Under the pieces are notes generated by a model that did not search any database, was not told where the DNA came from, and saw only the letters and a list, made by a program, of their open reading frames with translations. Of a stretch of 6,655 bases of DNA, positions 1 through 6,655 are shown piece by piece. The DNA lies in assembly GCA_003512805.1 (NCBI GenBank), contig DOOK01000369.1, positions 1 to 6,655 on the forward strand. The letters are read 5' to 3'. Source of the DNA: Erwinia sp. (lineage in GTDB: Bacteria > Pseudomonadota > Gammaproteobacteria > Enterobacterales > Enterobacteriaceae). Made by a program: the position numbers and the translations under genes. Each line of letters opens with the position of its first letter. The first letter of the stretch is position 1.

Positions 1-79
1 GGGTGTTTTCTTTACATATTGCGTGGCAATCTTTCCATGGGCGTCTGATAAAACTGAGTGAATCGCTATTCATCGTTGA

Positions 80-2719
80 CTACGAGCCGGTCTGGTCGCT
101 GGCACGTGGCAGAATCTGCGCATTTTCCCGTTGAGACATCACCGGTTTCAGCGTGTCCAACAGCTTTGCTTCATAAACGGAAAACTGACCACGGCCGTTG
201 TGCTTGGCGTTGTAGCAGGCCAGATCGGCCTGGGCCATCACATCGCTGGCATGGGCATTGTCCTTGCTGAGCTGCGTAAGGCCCGCGCTGGCCCCGATGC
301 GGTACAGCTGACCTTCCCACAGGAAAGGGTAGTGATTAACCGCCGCGACCAGACGCTCCGCGAGGTCTCGCGCTTCGTCAGGCAGGCAGTCAGGCAAGAG
401 AGCACCAAACTCATCGCCACCCAGACGGGCCAGGAAATCGCCCCCGCGTAAATGCTGTTTCATCTGGCCAGATATTTCCCGCAGCAGCGCATCGCCGGCA
501 GCATGACCGGCGTTGTCGTTTACTGCCTTAAAGCGATCCAGATCGATAAAGATTAGCGTGTGCAGACGCTGCTGCTGGCACGCGCTGTGTAGCAGCTGTT
601 TCAGCCGCTGCTCAAAGCTGACGCGGTTAGGCAGTCGGGTCAGCATATCGTGTGAAGCGCCGTAGCTTAGCCGCCGCATCATCTCCCGCGATTCACTGAC
701 GTCCTGAATAACCATTACGCTGCCAATATAGTCACCTTCCAGCGTTTTCAGCGGCGTAATGCTGTATTGAATATCAAAACATTCGCCGGAACGATTATGC
801 AGCATCAGCTCCTCATCCAGTTCGGGCACCGATTTACTGTGCGGCAGCTCGCATGACAGCAGGTTTTCCATTTTCGGACCGTCACTACCGTGGGTGATGC
901 GCAGCAGATCGCTGAGCGGTTTTCCGGCCGCTTCTTCCTGCGTCCAGCCGCTCATCACTTCCGCGACCGGATTCATAAACGTTACGCACATCTCTTCATC
1001 CGTGCTGATGACCGCTTCGCCGATTGCATCCAGGGTAATGTGCATGCGCTCTTTTTCCTGGTAGAGCGCATCGGTCAGCTGACGCATCGTGGTGACGTCC
1101 TGATTGATGCCGAGCATTCTTTCGACCTGGCCATCATCACCAAAAACCAGCTTTGACTGACTGTGAATAAAGCGGATGCCTTCATTTGTGGCGATACGGA
1201 AGACGATATCTACCGGCAGGGAGTGCTTGATGCCCCGATCAAAAGCGTCGATAGCCATTTGGCGATCGGCAGGCAGCAGGCTGTTAACCCAGGTCAGATA
1301 GGTTGCCTGACCCTCCTCATTTAATCCGTAAAGCTGGAACATCCGTTTGTCCCAGGCCATTTTGCCGGTCTGCAGGTTCAGATCCCAGACGCCGATCCCT
1401 CCTGCTTCATTAGCCAGCGTAATACGCTGCATCAGACGGCGGTTGGCCGCTTCGGTCTTCTTAAGGTCAGAGATATCTTCAACCTGAGAAATAAAATAGA
1501 GCGGTCGCCGCTCGCTGTCGAGCACCAGCGATGCCGCCAACAGCGCCCATACGACGCGCCCGTCCTTATGCAGATAACGTTTTTCGTGGCTGTAGGTTTC
1601 TATCTTGCCTGCCAACAGGTCCTGGCGTTTGCTTTCGTCAATCGTCAGATCGTCGGGGTGGGTGAGCGTTTGAAAATTCATCGTGACCAGCTCCGCTCGG
1701 GTGTAGCCAAGCAGGCGACAGAGTGATTGATTAACCTGTAAAAAGCGGCCTTCTGGCGACACTAGCGCCATGCCGATAACGGAATACTCCATCGCATGAC
1801 GAAACCTGGCCTCGCTCTGGGAAATGAGCTTCTTTTCTTCCTGGAACGAGTGCATCACCTGCGCCATGATATGGCTGGGCACGATCGCCAGTAAAAACGG
1901 TAGCCAGGGCGCATTGTTCACGACAGAAACCGCGTTGGTATACTGCACCAGCTGGTTTAGTGCCAGCAACAGGCTCATCATCAGTAGCGTGGCGAAGAAA
2001 ACAATAAAGGCCGACAGCCGCGGCAGGCGGACAGCGCTGTAAAAAAGCACGACCATCACAAAGGTAAAAGACCACGGCAGATAGCGTAACGCGCAGTAGC
2101 TCAGCGCCAGCGTGACAACCAGCGTCAGTAACGTTTCAACCAGCGTGGAGCGTTGAAAAGATTTTCGTAGCTCTTCGGGCCGCCACAGCAGGCAAATCGG
2201 GCCGAGCGCCAGCATGCCAATGGTTTCCGAAATCGCCCAGGTGGTAAAAAAATGAAAGCTGTTGCGGCCGGTCAAGCTCATCGACCAACAAGCGAACAGC
2301 GCGCCTGCCAGGGGCGTAAAAATGCCTACCGCCACCACCATTTTGCTCCAACCGAGCAGCGAGTCCAGCGGCGCCTCTTTATCTAACAGCCTGCGCAACA
2401 GCGCACCGCCCAGCAATGCCTGAAACAAATTAATGAGTGGAAACATCCACGTTTCGGTAGCCGCGCTCACTATCAAAACGTTAGCGGCTACGATGCCCAA
2501 CATACAGCCGCCCAGCAGCACCGGCAGCCTGCGTGCCGGATAGTGAAAAACCAGAAAAGTCATCAGGGCAGTGGGAAGCCACAGCGAAGAGATATGAATG
2601 CTGACCTTAATCAGTTCCAGACAGAATGACGTCAGAACAAAGGAAAGCACGCCAAACAGCGCTCCCCTGAGCCAGAGGGAAGGGGAGCGGTCAGCGGGAA
2701 AAAACGTATCAGTTGTCAT
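80..2719 (-). CDS. dgcE: Membrane-bound diguanylate cyclase DgcE (YegE) with MASE1, PAS and GGDEF domains, lacking the EAL domain
   Basis: It is predicted to make c-di-GMP from two GTP at the inner membrane; in E. coli DgcE sits at the top of the cascade that turns on curli through CsgD. With the ATG start the protein has 879 residues: a multi-pass MASE1 sensor (about 10-290), three PAS/PAC segments (about 302-420, 425-545 and 555-680) and a GGDEF domain (about 684-850). The active-site GGDEF is intact at 767-771, and the inhibitory-site RGGD lies five residues before it. Long stretches match E. coli DgcE, for example ITLANEAGGIG and FIDLDRFKAVND. E. coli DgcE has about 1105 residues and ends in a degenerate EAL domain; here a TAG stop comes about 30 residues after the GGDEF domain. 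The ATG at 2719 is preferred over a TTG six codons upstream because TGGA lies five bases before it and the TTG has no purine-rich site. The 79 bases downstream show no EAL-like peptide and no clear terminator. Confidence 0.93.
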   Translation of the reverse strand: MTTDTFFPADRSPSLWLRGALFGVLSFVLTSFCLELIKVSIHISSLWLPTALMTFLVFHYPARRLPVLLGGCMLGIVAANVLIVSAATETWMFPLINLFQALLGGALLRRLLDKEAPLDSLLGWSKMVVAVGIFTPLAGALFACWSMSLTGRNSFHFFTTWAISETIGMLALGPICLLWRPEELRKSFQRSTLVETLLTLVVTLALSYCALRYLPWSFTFVMVVLFYSAVRLPRLSAFIVFFATLLMMSLLLALNQLVQYTNAVSVVNNAPWLPFLLAIVPSHIMAQVMHSFQEEKKLISQSEARFRHAMEYSVIGMALVSPEGRFLQVNQSLCRLLGYTRAELVTMNFQTLTHPDDLTIDESKRQDLLAGKIETYSHEKRYLHKDGRVVWALLAASLVLDSERRPLYFISQVEDISDLKKTEAANRRLMQRITLANEAGGIGVWDLNLQTGKMAWDKRMFQLYGLNEEGQATYLTWVNSLLPADRQMAIDAFDRGIKHSLPVDIVFRIATNEGIRFIHSQSKLVFGDDGQVERMLGINQDVTTMRQLTDALYQEKERMHITLDAIGEAVISTDEEMCVTFMNPVAEVMSGWTQEEAAGKPLSDLLRITHGSDGPKMENLLSCELPHSKSVPELDEELMLHNRSGECFDIQYSITPLKTLEGDYIGSVMVIQDVSESREMMRRLSYGASHDMLTRLPNRVSFEQRLKQLLHSACQQQRLHTLIFIDLDRFKAVNDNAGHAAGDALLREISGQMKQHLRGGDFLARLGGDEFGALLPDCLPDEARDLAERLVAAVNHYPFLWEGQLYRIGASAGLTQLSKDNAHASDVMAQADLACYNAKHNGRGQFSVYEAKLLDTLKPVMSQRENAQILPRASDQTGS

Positions 2720-2784
2720 AAAAATCCAGCGAGGCAACGGAGACAGGTCAGCTCGAACCCGGTAACTTAAGGCATGCTAACACA

Positions 2785-2813
2785 ATCATTTTTGAATGCC
2801 TGCGCTAATTCAA
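2785..2813 (-). promoter_or_regulatory. Weak candidate sigma70 promoter for dgcE
   Basis: Read on the minus strand, TTGAAT (2808-2813) is followed after 17 bases by AATGAT (2785-2790). Each hexamer matches four of six consensus bases. It lies about 65 bases upstream of the dgcE ATG and inside the gap after the PAP2 gene. The match is weak and could be chance in AT-rich DNA. An alternative is an extended -10, TGTTAGCAT, a little further downstream. Confidence 0.2.
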
Positions 2814-2815
2814 AA
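2790..2815. repeat. Perfect 7-base inverted repeat upstream of dgcE
   Basis: TTTTGAA at 2790-2796 is the exact reverse complement of TTCAAAA at 2809-2815, with a 12-base spacer. It sits in the 147-base gap between the PAP2 stop and the dgcE start and overlaps the weak promoter candidate there. A second, shorter inverted pair, GGCAT (2771-2775) and ATGCC (2796-2800), touches it. It could be a regulator binding site or a weak hairpin at the end of the PAP2 transcript. The sequence shows only the symmetry, and the function is inference. Confidence 0.45.
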
Positions 2816-2866
2816 GATCGCTTTATTCGGCTGATTGACCGCTGAGCGCCGCTGGCAGACAGGGAA

Positions 2867-3496
2867 TTACTGACGAAGCTTCAGCAAATCAGCACGTGTC
2901 CAGGGATGATCGATGCCGGCAATCTGCACGGAAAGGCGCTGTAAAAATTGTTGCGTGGTAGCAAGACGACCGTGGCTCAGCAACAGCAGAGGCAGCAGCA
3001 ATGCAATGCAGAATTGCGGCGTGGAAAAGCCTTTTACGGTTGAACGCCGTTGGCTAACCAGAAAAGCCGTACTGAGGGTAAAGCCAAGTATCAGACCGGT
3101 AATGACTTCGCTGGTGGAATGATAGCTGAGCAGCAGGCGCGAGATGCCCACCAGCAGCGGGATCAAATAGCCGATGCCAACGGCGAACATACGGCCGTTA
3201 TCCGACAGGCGTCCGCTAAGCAGCCAGAGCATCACGGGCCACAGAGTTGCTGACATGGCGGTATGGCCGCTAAAGCCGGTGAAGTTAAAATGCGCGCTGC
3301 CGAGGCCGAAGCCCATAAAAGCGATTTTAGAAAGGCTGACCACGGCCCCGGCGGTGCAGAACGCCAGCGCCCAATACACTACTGCGCGCCGATCGCTGTT
3401 CTTCCAGCCGATCAGCCCGGCCATCACGATAGCGGTAGGAATAAGCAACATGCTGTCGCCAAAATAGGTCAAAAAATGCAATGTACGCCAGTACAC
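2867..3496 (-). CDS. PAP2-family membrane phosphatase
   Basis: The 209-residue protein is strongly hydrophobic, with about six membrane segments (near 13-30, 37-56, 80-95, 103-118, 130-147 and 161-175) and a polar C-terminal tail. It carries a variant PAP2 signature: FSGH at 75-78 in place of PSGH, and SR (119-120) with H126 and E130, giving SRx5Hx3E instead of the usual Hx3D. K57 could be the motif 1 lysine, but the RP of Kx6RP is missing. H126 and R120 with H78 are the expected catalytic set. PAP2 enzymes remove phosphate from lipid phosphates such as undecaprenyl pyrophosphate or phosphatidate, or from other esters; the substrate here cannot be read. The start is GTG, supported by AAGGA (3503-3507) six bases upstream. 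The gene is co-directional with dgcE, 147 bases ahead of it, and divergent from udk. I do not recall this gene at the E. coli K-12 locus. Confidence 0.85.
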   Translation of the reverse strand: MYWRTLHFLTYFGDSMLLIPTAIVMAGLIGWKNSDRRAVVYWALAFCTAGAVVSLSKIAFMGFGLGSAHFNFTGFSGHTAMSATLWPVMLWLLSGRLSDNGRMFAVGIGYLIPLLVGISRLLLSYHSTSEVITGLILGFTLSTAFLVSQRRSTVKGFSTPQFCIALLLPLLLLSHGRLATTQQFLQRLSVQIAGIDHPWTRADLLKLRQ

Positions 3497-3662
3497 GGTG
3501 TTTCCTTATTATGCTGTGTTAGCCCGGTTCGTCGTCGCAACGGCGTAAGATTGTCTGCCTGCAATGGCCGGGCCGAAATTGTGAATCTGACAGCCAACAG
3601 TTTAGCGAGAGCGCTACCAGAGGTATAACGGGAAAGTCTTAAAAGCCTTCCGCGGGTTTTTT

Positions 3663-3692
3663 CTGGCATCAACACCCCGAAATCCCTATAAT
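3663..3692 (+). promoter_or_regulatory. Likely sigma70 promoter of udk
   Basis: A perfect TATAAT lies at 3687-3692, and CTGGCA (four of six to TTGACA) lies at 3663-3668, with an 18-base spacer. Transcription would begin near 3699, giving a 5' leader of about 50 bases before the udk ATG at 3748. A modest ribosome-binding site, AGG at 3735-3737, lies ten bases before the ATG. The leader also holds a short symmetric element, TGTCT-C-AGACA, at 3718-3728. The rest of the divergent gap (3497-3662) shows only a small hairpin, TAGCG/CGCTA, at 3603-3616 and no convincing gene. Confidence 0.6.
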
Positions 3693-3747
3693 TATGCGCG
3701 AATTCATCCTCTCCATCTGTCTCAGACACAAATCAGGTCTTTAATTT

Positions 3748-4389
3748 ATGACTGACAAGTCGCATCAGTGCGTCATCGTAGGTATCGCCGGCGCATCTGC
3801 CTCGGGAAAAAGTCTTATCGCCAGTACGCTTTATCGTGAAGTCCGCGATCGGGTTGGTGATGAAAATATTGGTGTTATCCCTGAGGATGCTTATTACAAA
3901 GACCAAAGCCACCTGACCATGGATGAACGGGTTAAAACGAACTATGACCATCCCAGCGCGATGGATCATAATTTACTGCTGCAGCATCTACAGATGCTGA
4001 AAGCGGGAGAAGCAATCGACCTGCCGGTTTACAGCTATGTTGAACATACCCGTACCGCGCAGACGATTGAGCTGAAACCGAAGAAAGTCATTATTCTGGA
4101 AGGGATCCTGCTGCTGACGGACGCGCGGCTGCGTGCCGAAATGAACTTTTCGATCTTCGTGGATACGCCGCTGGATATCTGTCTGATGCGCCGCATGAAG
4201 CGTGACGTCAACGAACGAGGCCGTTCGATGGACTCCGTGATGGCTCAGTATCAGAAAACCGTACGGCCGATGTTCCTGCAGTTTATCGAACCCTCCAAAC
4301 AGTACGCTGACATTATCGTGCCTCGCGGCGGTAAAAACCGCATCGCGATCGATATCTTGAAAGCGAAGATCAATCAGTTCTTCGAGTAA
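3748..4389 (+). CDS. udk: Uridine/cytidine kinase
   Basis: Udk phosphorylates uridine and cytidine to UMP and CMP with a nucleoside triphosphate (GTP is favoured in E. coli), a cytosolic step of pyrimidine salvage. The 213-residue length equals that of E. coli Udk, and the two sequences are nearly the same. The P-loop GASASGKS is at 15-22. [12 protein letters not shown] (44-55) holds D47, the expected catalytic base by alignment with human UCK2. The NYDHPSAMD nucleoside-binding segment is at 65-73, YSYVEHTR at 95-102, the LEGILLL strand at 117-123, and the arginine-rich lid [13 protein letters not shown] at 148-160. It is the first gene of a plus-strand run with dcd and asmA and has its own promoter candidate upstream. 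Nothing in it looks damaged. Confidence 0.98.
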   Translation: MTDKSHQCVIVGIAGASASGKSLIASTLYREVRDRVGDENIGVIPEDAYYKDQSHLTMDERVKTNYDHPSAMDHNLLLQHLQMLKAGEAIDLPVYSYVEHTRTAQTIELKPKKVIILEGILLLTDARLRAEMNFSIFVDTPLDICLMRRMKRDVNERGRSMDSVMAQYQKTVRPMFLQFIEPSKQYADIIVPRGGKNRIAIDILKAKINQFFE

Positions 4390-4394
4390 ATCTG

Positions 4395-4422
4395 ACCCGG
4401 CACCCTCCTGGGATGGCCGGGT
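4395..4422 (+). other. RNA hairpin just after udk
   Basis: ACCCGGC (4395-4401) pairs with GCCGGGT (4416-4421 plus T4422). Inside it CCC (4403-4405) can pair with GGG (4410-4412) around a TCCT loop. The structure begins five bases after the udk stop. No run of T follows, so it does not look like a complete intrinsic terminator. It may protect the 3' end of udk mRNA or attenuate read-through into dcd. Confidence 0.5.
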
Positions 4423-4432
4423 AGTCCGTGCA

Positions 4433-4450
4433 GGGAGCGCCCATGCTCCC
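4433..4450 (+). other. Second GC-rich hairpin in the udk-dcd gap
   Basis: GGGAGC (4433-4438) and GCTCCC (4445-4450) form a perfect six-base stem with a GCCCAT loop. It lies ten bases after the first hairpin and about 38 bases before the dcd ATG. No U-tract follows. The pair of hairpins suggests a transcript-level element between udk and dcd, but this is inferred from base pairing alone. Confidence 0.45.
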
Positions 4451-4487
4451 GCCGCTCAGCCTGTTATTAATTAGGGAGTATCCGCCC

Positions 4488-5081
4488 ATGCGTTTATGCG
4501 ACCGCGATATAGAAGCCTGGCTCGACAATGGCCAGCTTGACATCTCGCCACGCCCGCCGGTAGAGCGTATTAACGGCGCAACCGTTGATGTCCGCCTCGG
4601 CAATCAGTTCCGTACTTTTCGTGGCCATACCGCCGCCTTTATCGATCTCAGCGGCCCCAAGGACGAGGTCAGCGCGGCGCTTGACCGCGTGATGAGCGAT
4701 GAAATCGTACTGCCGGAAGGCGAGGCTTTCTTTTTACATCCTGGCGAACTGGCGCTGGCGGTCACGCTGGAATCGGTCACTATCCCGGATAACCTGGTAG
4801 GCTGGCTGGACGGGCGTTCCTCCCTGGCCCGGCTGGGACTGATGGTGCATGTGACCGCGCATCGTATCGACCCGGGATGGCAGGGACGTATCGTGCTGGA
4901 GTTCTATAATTCTGGTAAGCTGCCGCTGGCGTTAAGGCCGGGGATGCTGATTGGCGCGCTGAGTTTTGAACCACTTTCCGCGCCAGCGGCCCGGCCTTAT
5001 AACCGCCGTCAGGATGCCAAATATAAAGGGCAGCAGGGCGCGGATGCCAGCCGTATCGATAAAGACCAGGACGGCGTATAG
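4488..5081 (+). CDS. dcd: dCTP deaminase
   Basis: Dcd deaminates dCTP to dUTP, which the dUTPase Dut then turns into dUMP for thymidylate synthesis; it is a cytosolic homotrimer in the dUTPase superfamily. The protein has 197 residues against 193 in E. coli and matches it throughout. The hallmark [13 protein letters not shown] is at 105-117, with S111 and R115. [10 protein letters not shown] is at 122-131, and the catalytic E138 lies in VLEFYNSG; these numbers equal those of E. coli Dcd. The ATG at 4488 is chosen because AGGGAG (4473-4478) precedes it by nine bases and it gives the family N-terminus [12 protein letters not shown]; an in-frame GTG at 4428 would add an unrelated 20-residue leader. 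The C-terminus runs four residues (QDGV) beyond the E. coli end. It lies 98 bases after udk and 70 before asmA. Confidence 0.97.
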   Translation: MRLCDRDIEAWLDNGQLDISPRPPVERINGATVDVRLGNQFRTFRGHTAAFIDLSGPKDEVSAALDRVMSDEIVLPEGEAFFLHPGELALAVTLESVTIPDNLVGWLDGRSSLARLGLMVHVTAHRIDPGWQGRIVLEFYNSGKLPLALRPGMLIGALSFEPLSAPAARPYNRRQDAKYKGQQGADASRIDKDQDGV

Positions 5082-5151
5082 CGGCGGGGCAGGGCTTGCC
5101 CTTGCGGCCCGCAGCGCGCGTCGAAAGAAGTGGAAGCTATAAGGGGAAGGC

Positions 5152-6655
5152 ATGAAAAGGTTTATCACCACGCTGGCCATTTTGCTGGTGGTCATCGTGG
5201 CCGGCATGACGGCGCTGGTTTTACTGGTCAATCCTAACGATTTTCGTGCCTATATGGCAAAAGAGGTTGAACAGCGCAGCGGCTATCAGCTGGTGTTGAA
5301 CGGCGACCTGCGCTGGCACGTTTGGCCGCAGCTCAGCATTCTTTCCGGCCCCATGAGCCTGACCGCCCCCGGCGCTCAGCAACCTTTTGTCAGCGCCAGC
5401 AATATGCGGCTTGACGTTAAGCTCCTTCCTTTGCTCTCTCATCAGCTGGCGGTTAAGCAGGTTTTGCTGAAAGAGGCGGTGATCCGTCTGACGCCTGACA
5501 GCGCAGCGCAGCGTCCGGCCAATGCGCCGCAGGGACCGGACGATGCCGCGCCACCGACCCCGCTGACCCAGCGGTGGACCTTCGATATTGACAACTTGCA
5601 GGTTGCCGACAGCCTGATAATCTGGCAACAGGGAAACGGTGAACAGCTTAACGTTCGCGATCTCAATCTGCAGCTGTCGCAGAATGCCCAGCGCTACGCT
5701 CATATCGAATTAGGGAGTCGTGTCAGCCGCGATCAGCGCGAACTCTTGTTGAAGCTGAATGCAGATGTGGATCTCAGTCGCTATCCACAGCACCTGGCCG
5801 CAACAGTGAACCAGCTGGATTATCAGCTTAGCGGCGCTGACTTACCGCGCGAGGGCGTCAAAGGGCAGGCGAGCCTGCAGGCGGAGTGGCGCGACAACGA
5901 CGCTTTCAGTTTGAAGAACCTCGCGCTCAGCCTCAACGACAGTCAGCTCAGCGGCAGCGCCAGCGGCACTCTGGGTAACCGTCCGCAAATTGCGCTGGAT
6001 CTGCATTCTCCCGCTCTGAATCTGGATCCGCTGTTGGGACTGGAAACCCATATCAGCAGTGACGGCCAGCGTATTCAGGCCCAGCGCGGCGGGCCTGCGC
6101 CGGTGATTGCCCAACCAGAACAGGACAATGCCGGTTCGCTGTTTAACCAGATGGACGGGCAGCTGGCGCTGACGGTAGATAACCTTAACTGGCGCGGGCT
6201 GACCTTCAATGGGGTTACGCTACAGGGCAGCAGCAATAACGGGCTGGTCACGCTGGCAGCACTGACCGGCAAAATCGGCAACGGGCAGTTTTCCCTGCCG
6301 GGTAGCGTCGATTTCCGCCATACCCGGACGCAGATTGCCCTGACACCTTCGCTACAGAATATTGCCGTGGCGCCGCTGCTTAAAGCATTTGAGCTGCCGG
6401 CTTCGCTGAATGGCGATCTGACGCTGAATGGCAACTTCAGCGGCAGCGGGCTGAGCGTGCCTGATTTTAAACGGGCCTGGCAAGGCAGTGCTGAAATCAG
6501 TCTGGACAATGCCCTGATGGCCGGGTTGAACTTTCAGCGGATGATCCAGCGCGCCGTGGAACGCAGCAGCAGCCGTGTTCACGCTGCCGCCGGGCCTGAG
6601 AATGATTTCCAACACATTACGGGCAAAATGACGCTGCAAAAAGGCCTGCTTGCTT
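5152..6655 (+). CDS. asmA: AsmA-family outer membrane assembly protein (3' end beyond the window)
   Basis: AsmA is an inner-membrane-anchored periplasmic protein of the AsmA-like group, whose larger members (TamB, YhdP, YdbH) bridge the envelope and help move phospholipids. E. coli asmA was found through suppressors of assembly-defective OmpF. The frame is open from the ATG to the window end, 501 codons, against 617 in E. coli, so roughly 115 residues are missing. A single N-terminal membrane anchor lies at about 4-26, followed by NPNDFR at 27-32 and RWHVWPQLSIL, all as in E. coli. A proline/alanine-rich stretch at about 117-140 differs from E. coli. NFQRMIQRAVER at about 460-471 marks the conserved C-terminal AsmA region. 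The purine-rich AAGGGGAAGG (5141-5150) serves as ribosome-binding site. It follows dcd by 70 bases with no terminator, so co-transcription is likely. Confidence 0.95.
   Translation, partial: MKRFITTLAILLVVIVAGMTALVLLVNPNDFRAYMAKEVEQRSGYQLVLNGDLRWHVWPQLSILSGPMSLTAPGAQQPFVSASNMRLDVKLLPLLSHQLAVKQVLLKEAVIRLTPDSAAQRPANAPQGPDDAAPPTPLTQRWTFDIDNLQVADSLIIWQQGNGEQLNVRDLNLQLSQNAQRYAHIELGSRVSRDQRELLLKLNADVDLSRYPQHLAATVNQLDYQLSGADLPREGVKGQASLQAEWRDNDAFSLKNLALSLNDSQLSGSASGTLGNRPQIALDLHSPALNLDPLLGLETHISSDGQRIQAQRGGPAPVIAQPEQDNAGSLFNQMDGQLALTVDNLNWRGLTFNGVTLQGSSNNGLVTLAALTGKIGNGQFSLPGSVDFRHTRTQIALTPSLQNIAVAPLLKAFELPASLNGDLTLNGNFSGSGLSVPDFKRAWQGSAEISLDNALMAGLNFQRMIQRAVERSSSRVHAAAGPENDFQHITGKMTLQKGLLA

Noticed and set aside
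1..134. Possible end of a convergent plus-strand gene overlapping the dgcE 3' end
   Set aside because: The frame from position 3 is open to a stop near 134, but its roughly 43-residue peptide resembles nothing I recognise, including the AlkA C-terminus expected downstream in E. coli.
2720..2737. TTG start six codons upstream of the dgcE ATG
   Set aside because: No purine-rich ribosome-binding site precedes the TTG, while the ATG at 2719 has TGGA five bases upstream.
3600..3660. Possible intrinsic terminator (GGAAAG...CTTCC followed by GCGGG and six T)
   Set aside because: The stem is imperfect and is separated from the T run by unpaired GCGGG, and no plus-strand gene lies upstream that would need it.
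3469..3729. Minus-strand open frame of 86 codons upstream of the PAP2 gene
   Set aside because: It overlaps the PAP2 start in another frame, is basic and of low complexity with no recognisable family, and covers the divergent promoter region. It is best seen as a chance frame.
4428..4487. In-frame GTG extension of dcd
   Set aside because: It would add 20 residues absent from the family and run through the second hairpin. The ATG at 4488 has AGGGAG at good spacing and gives the conserved N-terminus.
5082..5151. Short GC-rich hairpins between dcd and asmA
   Set aside because: The stems are bulged or have loops of only one or two bases, and no T run follows, so nothing distinguishes them from GC-rich background.

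Overview
The window looks like chromosomal DNA of a gamma-proteobacterium of the order Enterobacterales. The gene order dgcE(yegE) / udk-dcd-asmA matches the E. coli K-12 arrangement, and Udk, Dcd and AsmA align with the E. coli proteins over their visible length. Udk is nearly the same, and the catalytic residues of Dcd fall at the same residue numbers. DgcE and AsmA are more diverged, and there is one extra gene. That suggests a relative outside the Escherichia group, perhaps Erwiniaceae, but the sequence alone does not fix the genus.

Left half, minus strand. A membrane-bound diguanylate cyclase (dgcE/yegE, 80..2719) carries MASE1, three PAS domains and a GGDEF domain with intact active-site and inhibitory-site motifs. 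It stops right after the GGDEF domain, so the degenerate C-terminal EAL domain of E. coli DgcE is absent. Upstream of it, in the same direction, is a small integral-membrane PAP2-type phosphatase (2867..3496) with a GTG start. I do not recall a gene at this position in E. coli K-12. A 147-base gap with an AT-rich inverted repeat separates the two genes.

Right half, plus strand. A divergent intergenic region of about 250 bases holds a near-consensus sigma70 -10 element in front of udk (uridine/cytidine kinase, 3748..4389). Next come dcd (dCTP deaminase, 4488..5081) and asmA (AsmA-family envelope protein, from 5152, cut by the window end). The genes are co-directional with gaps of 98 and 70 bases. 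Two strong hairpins without U-tracts lie between udk and dcd.

Functionally, udk and dcd both serve pyrimidine metabolism: Udk salvages uridine and cytidine to UMP and CMP, and Dcd makes dUTP from dCTP on the route to dTTP. AsmA acts at the envelope. DgcE makes the second messenger c-di-GMP, and the PAP2 protein probably dephosphorylates a lipid-linked or other phosphate ester at the inner membrane. No mobile element, CRISPR array, RNA gene, toxin-antitoxin pair or defence cassette is visible. This is mostly an ordinary core region; the points worth a second look are the truncated DgcE, the extra PAP2 gene and some intergenic structures.
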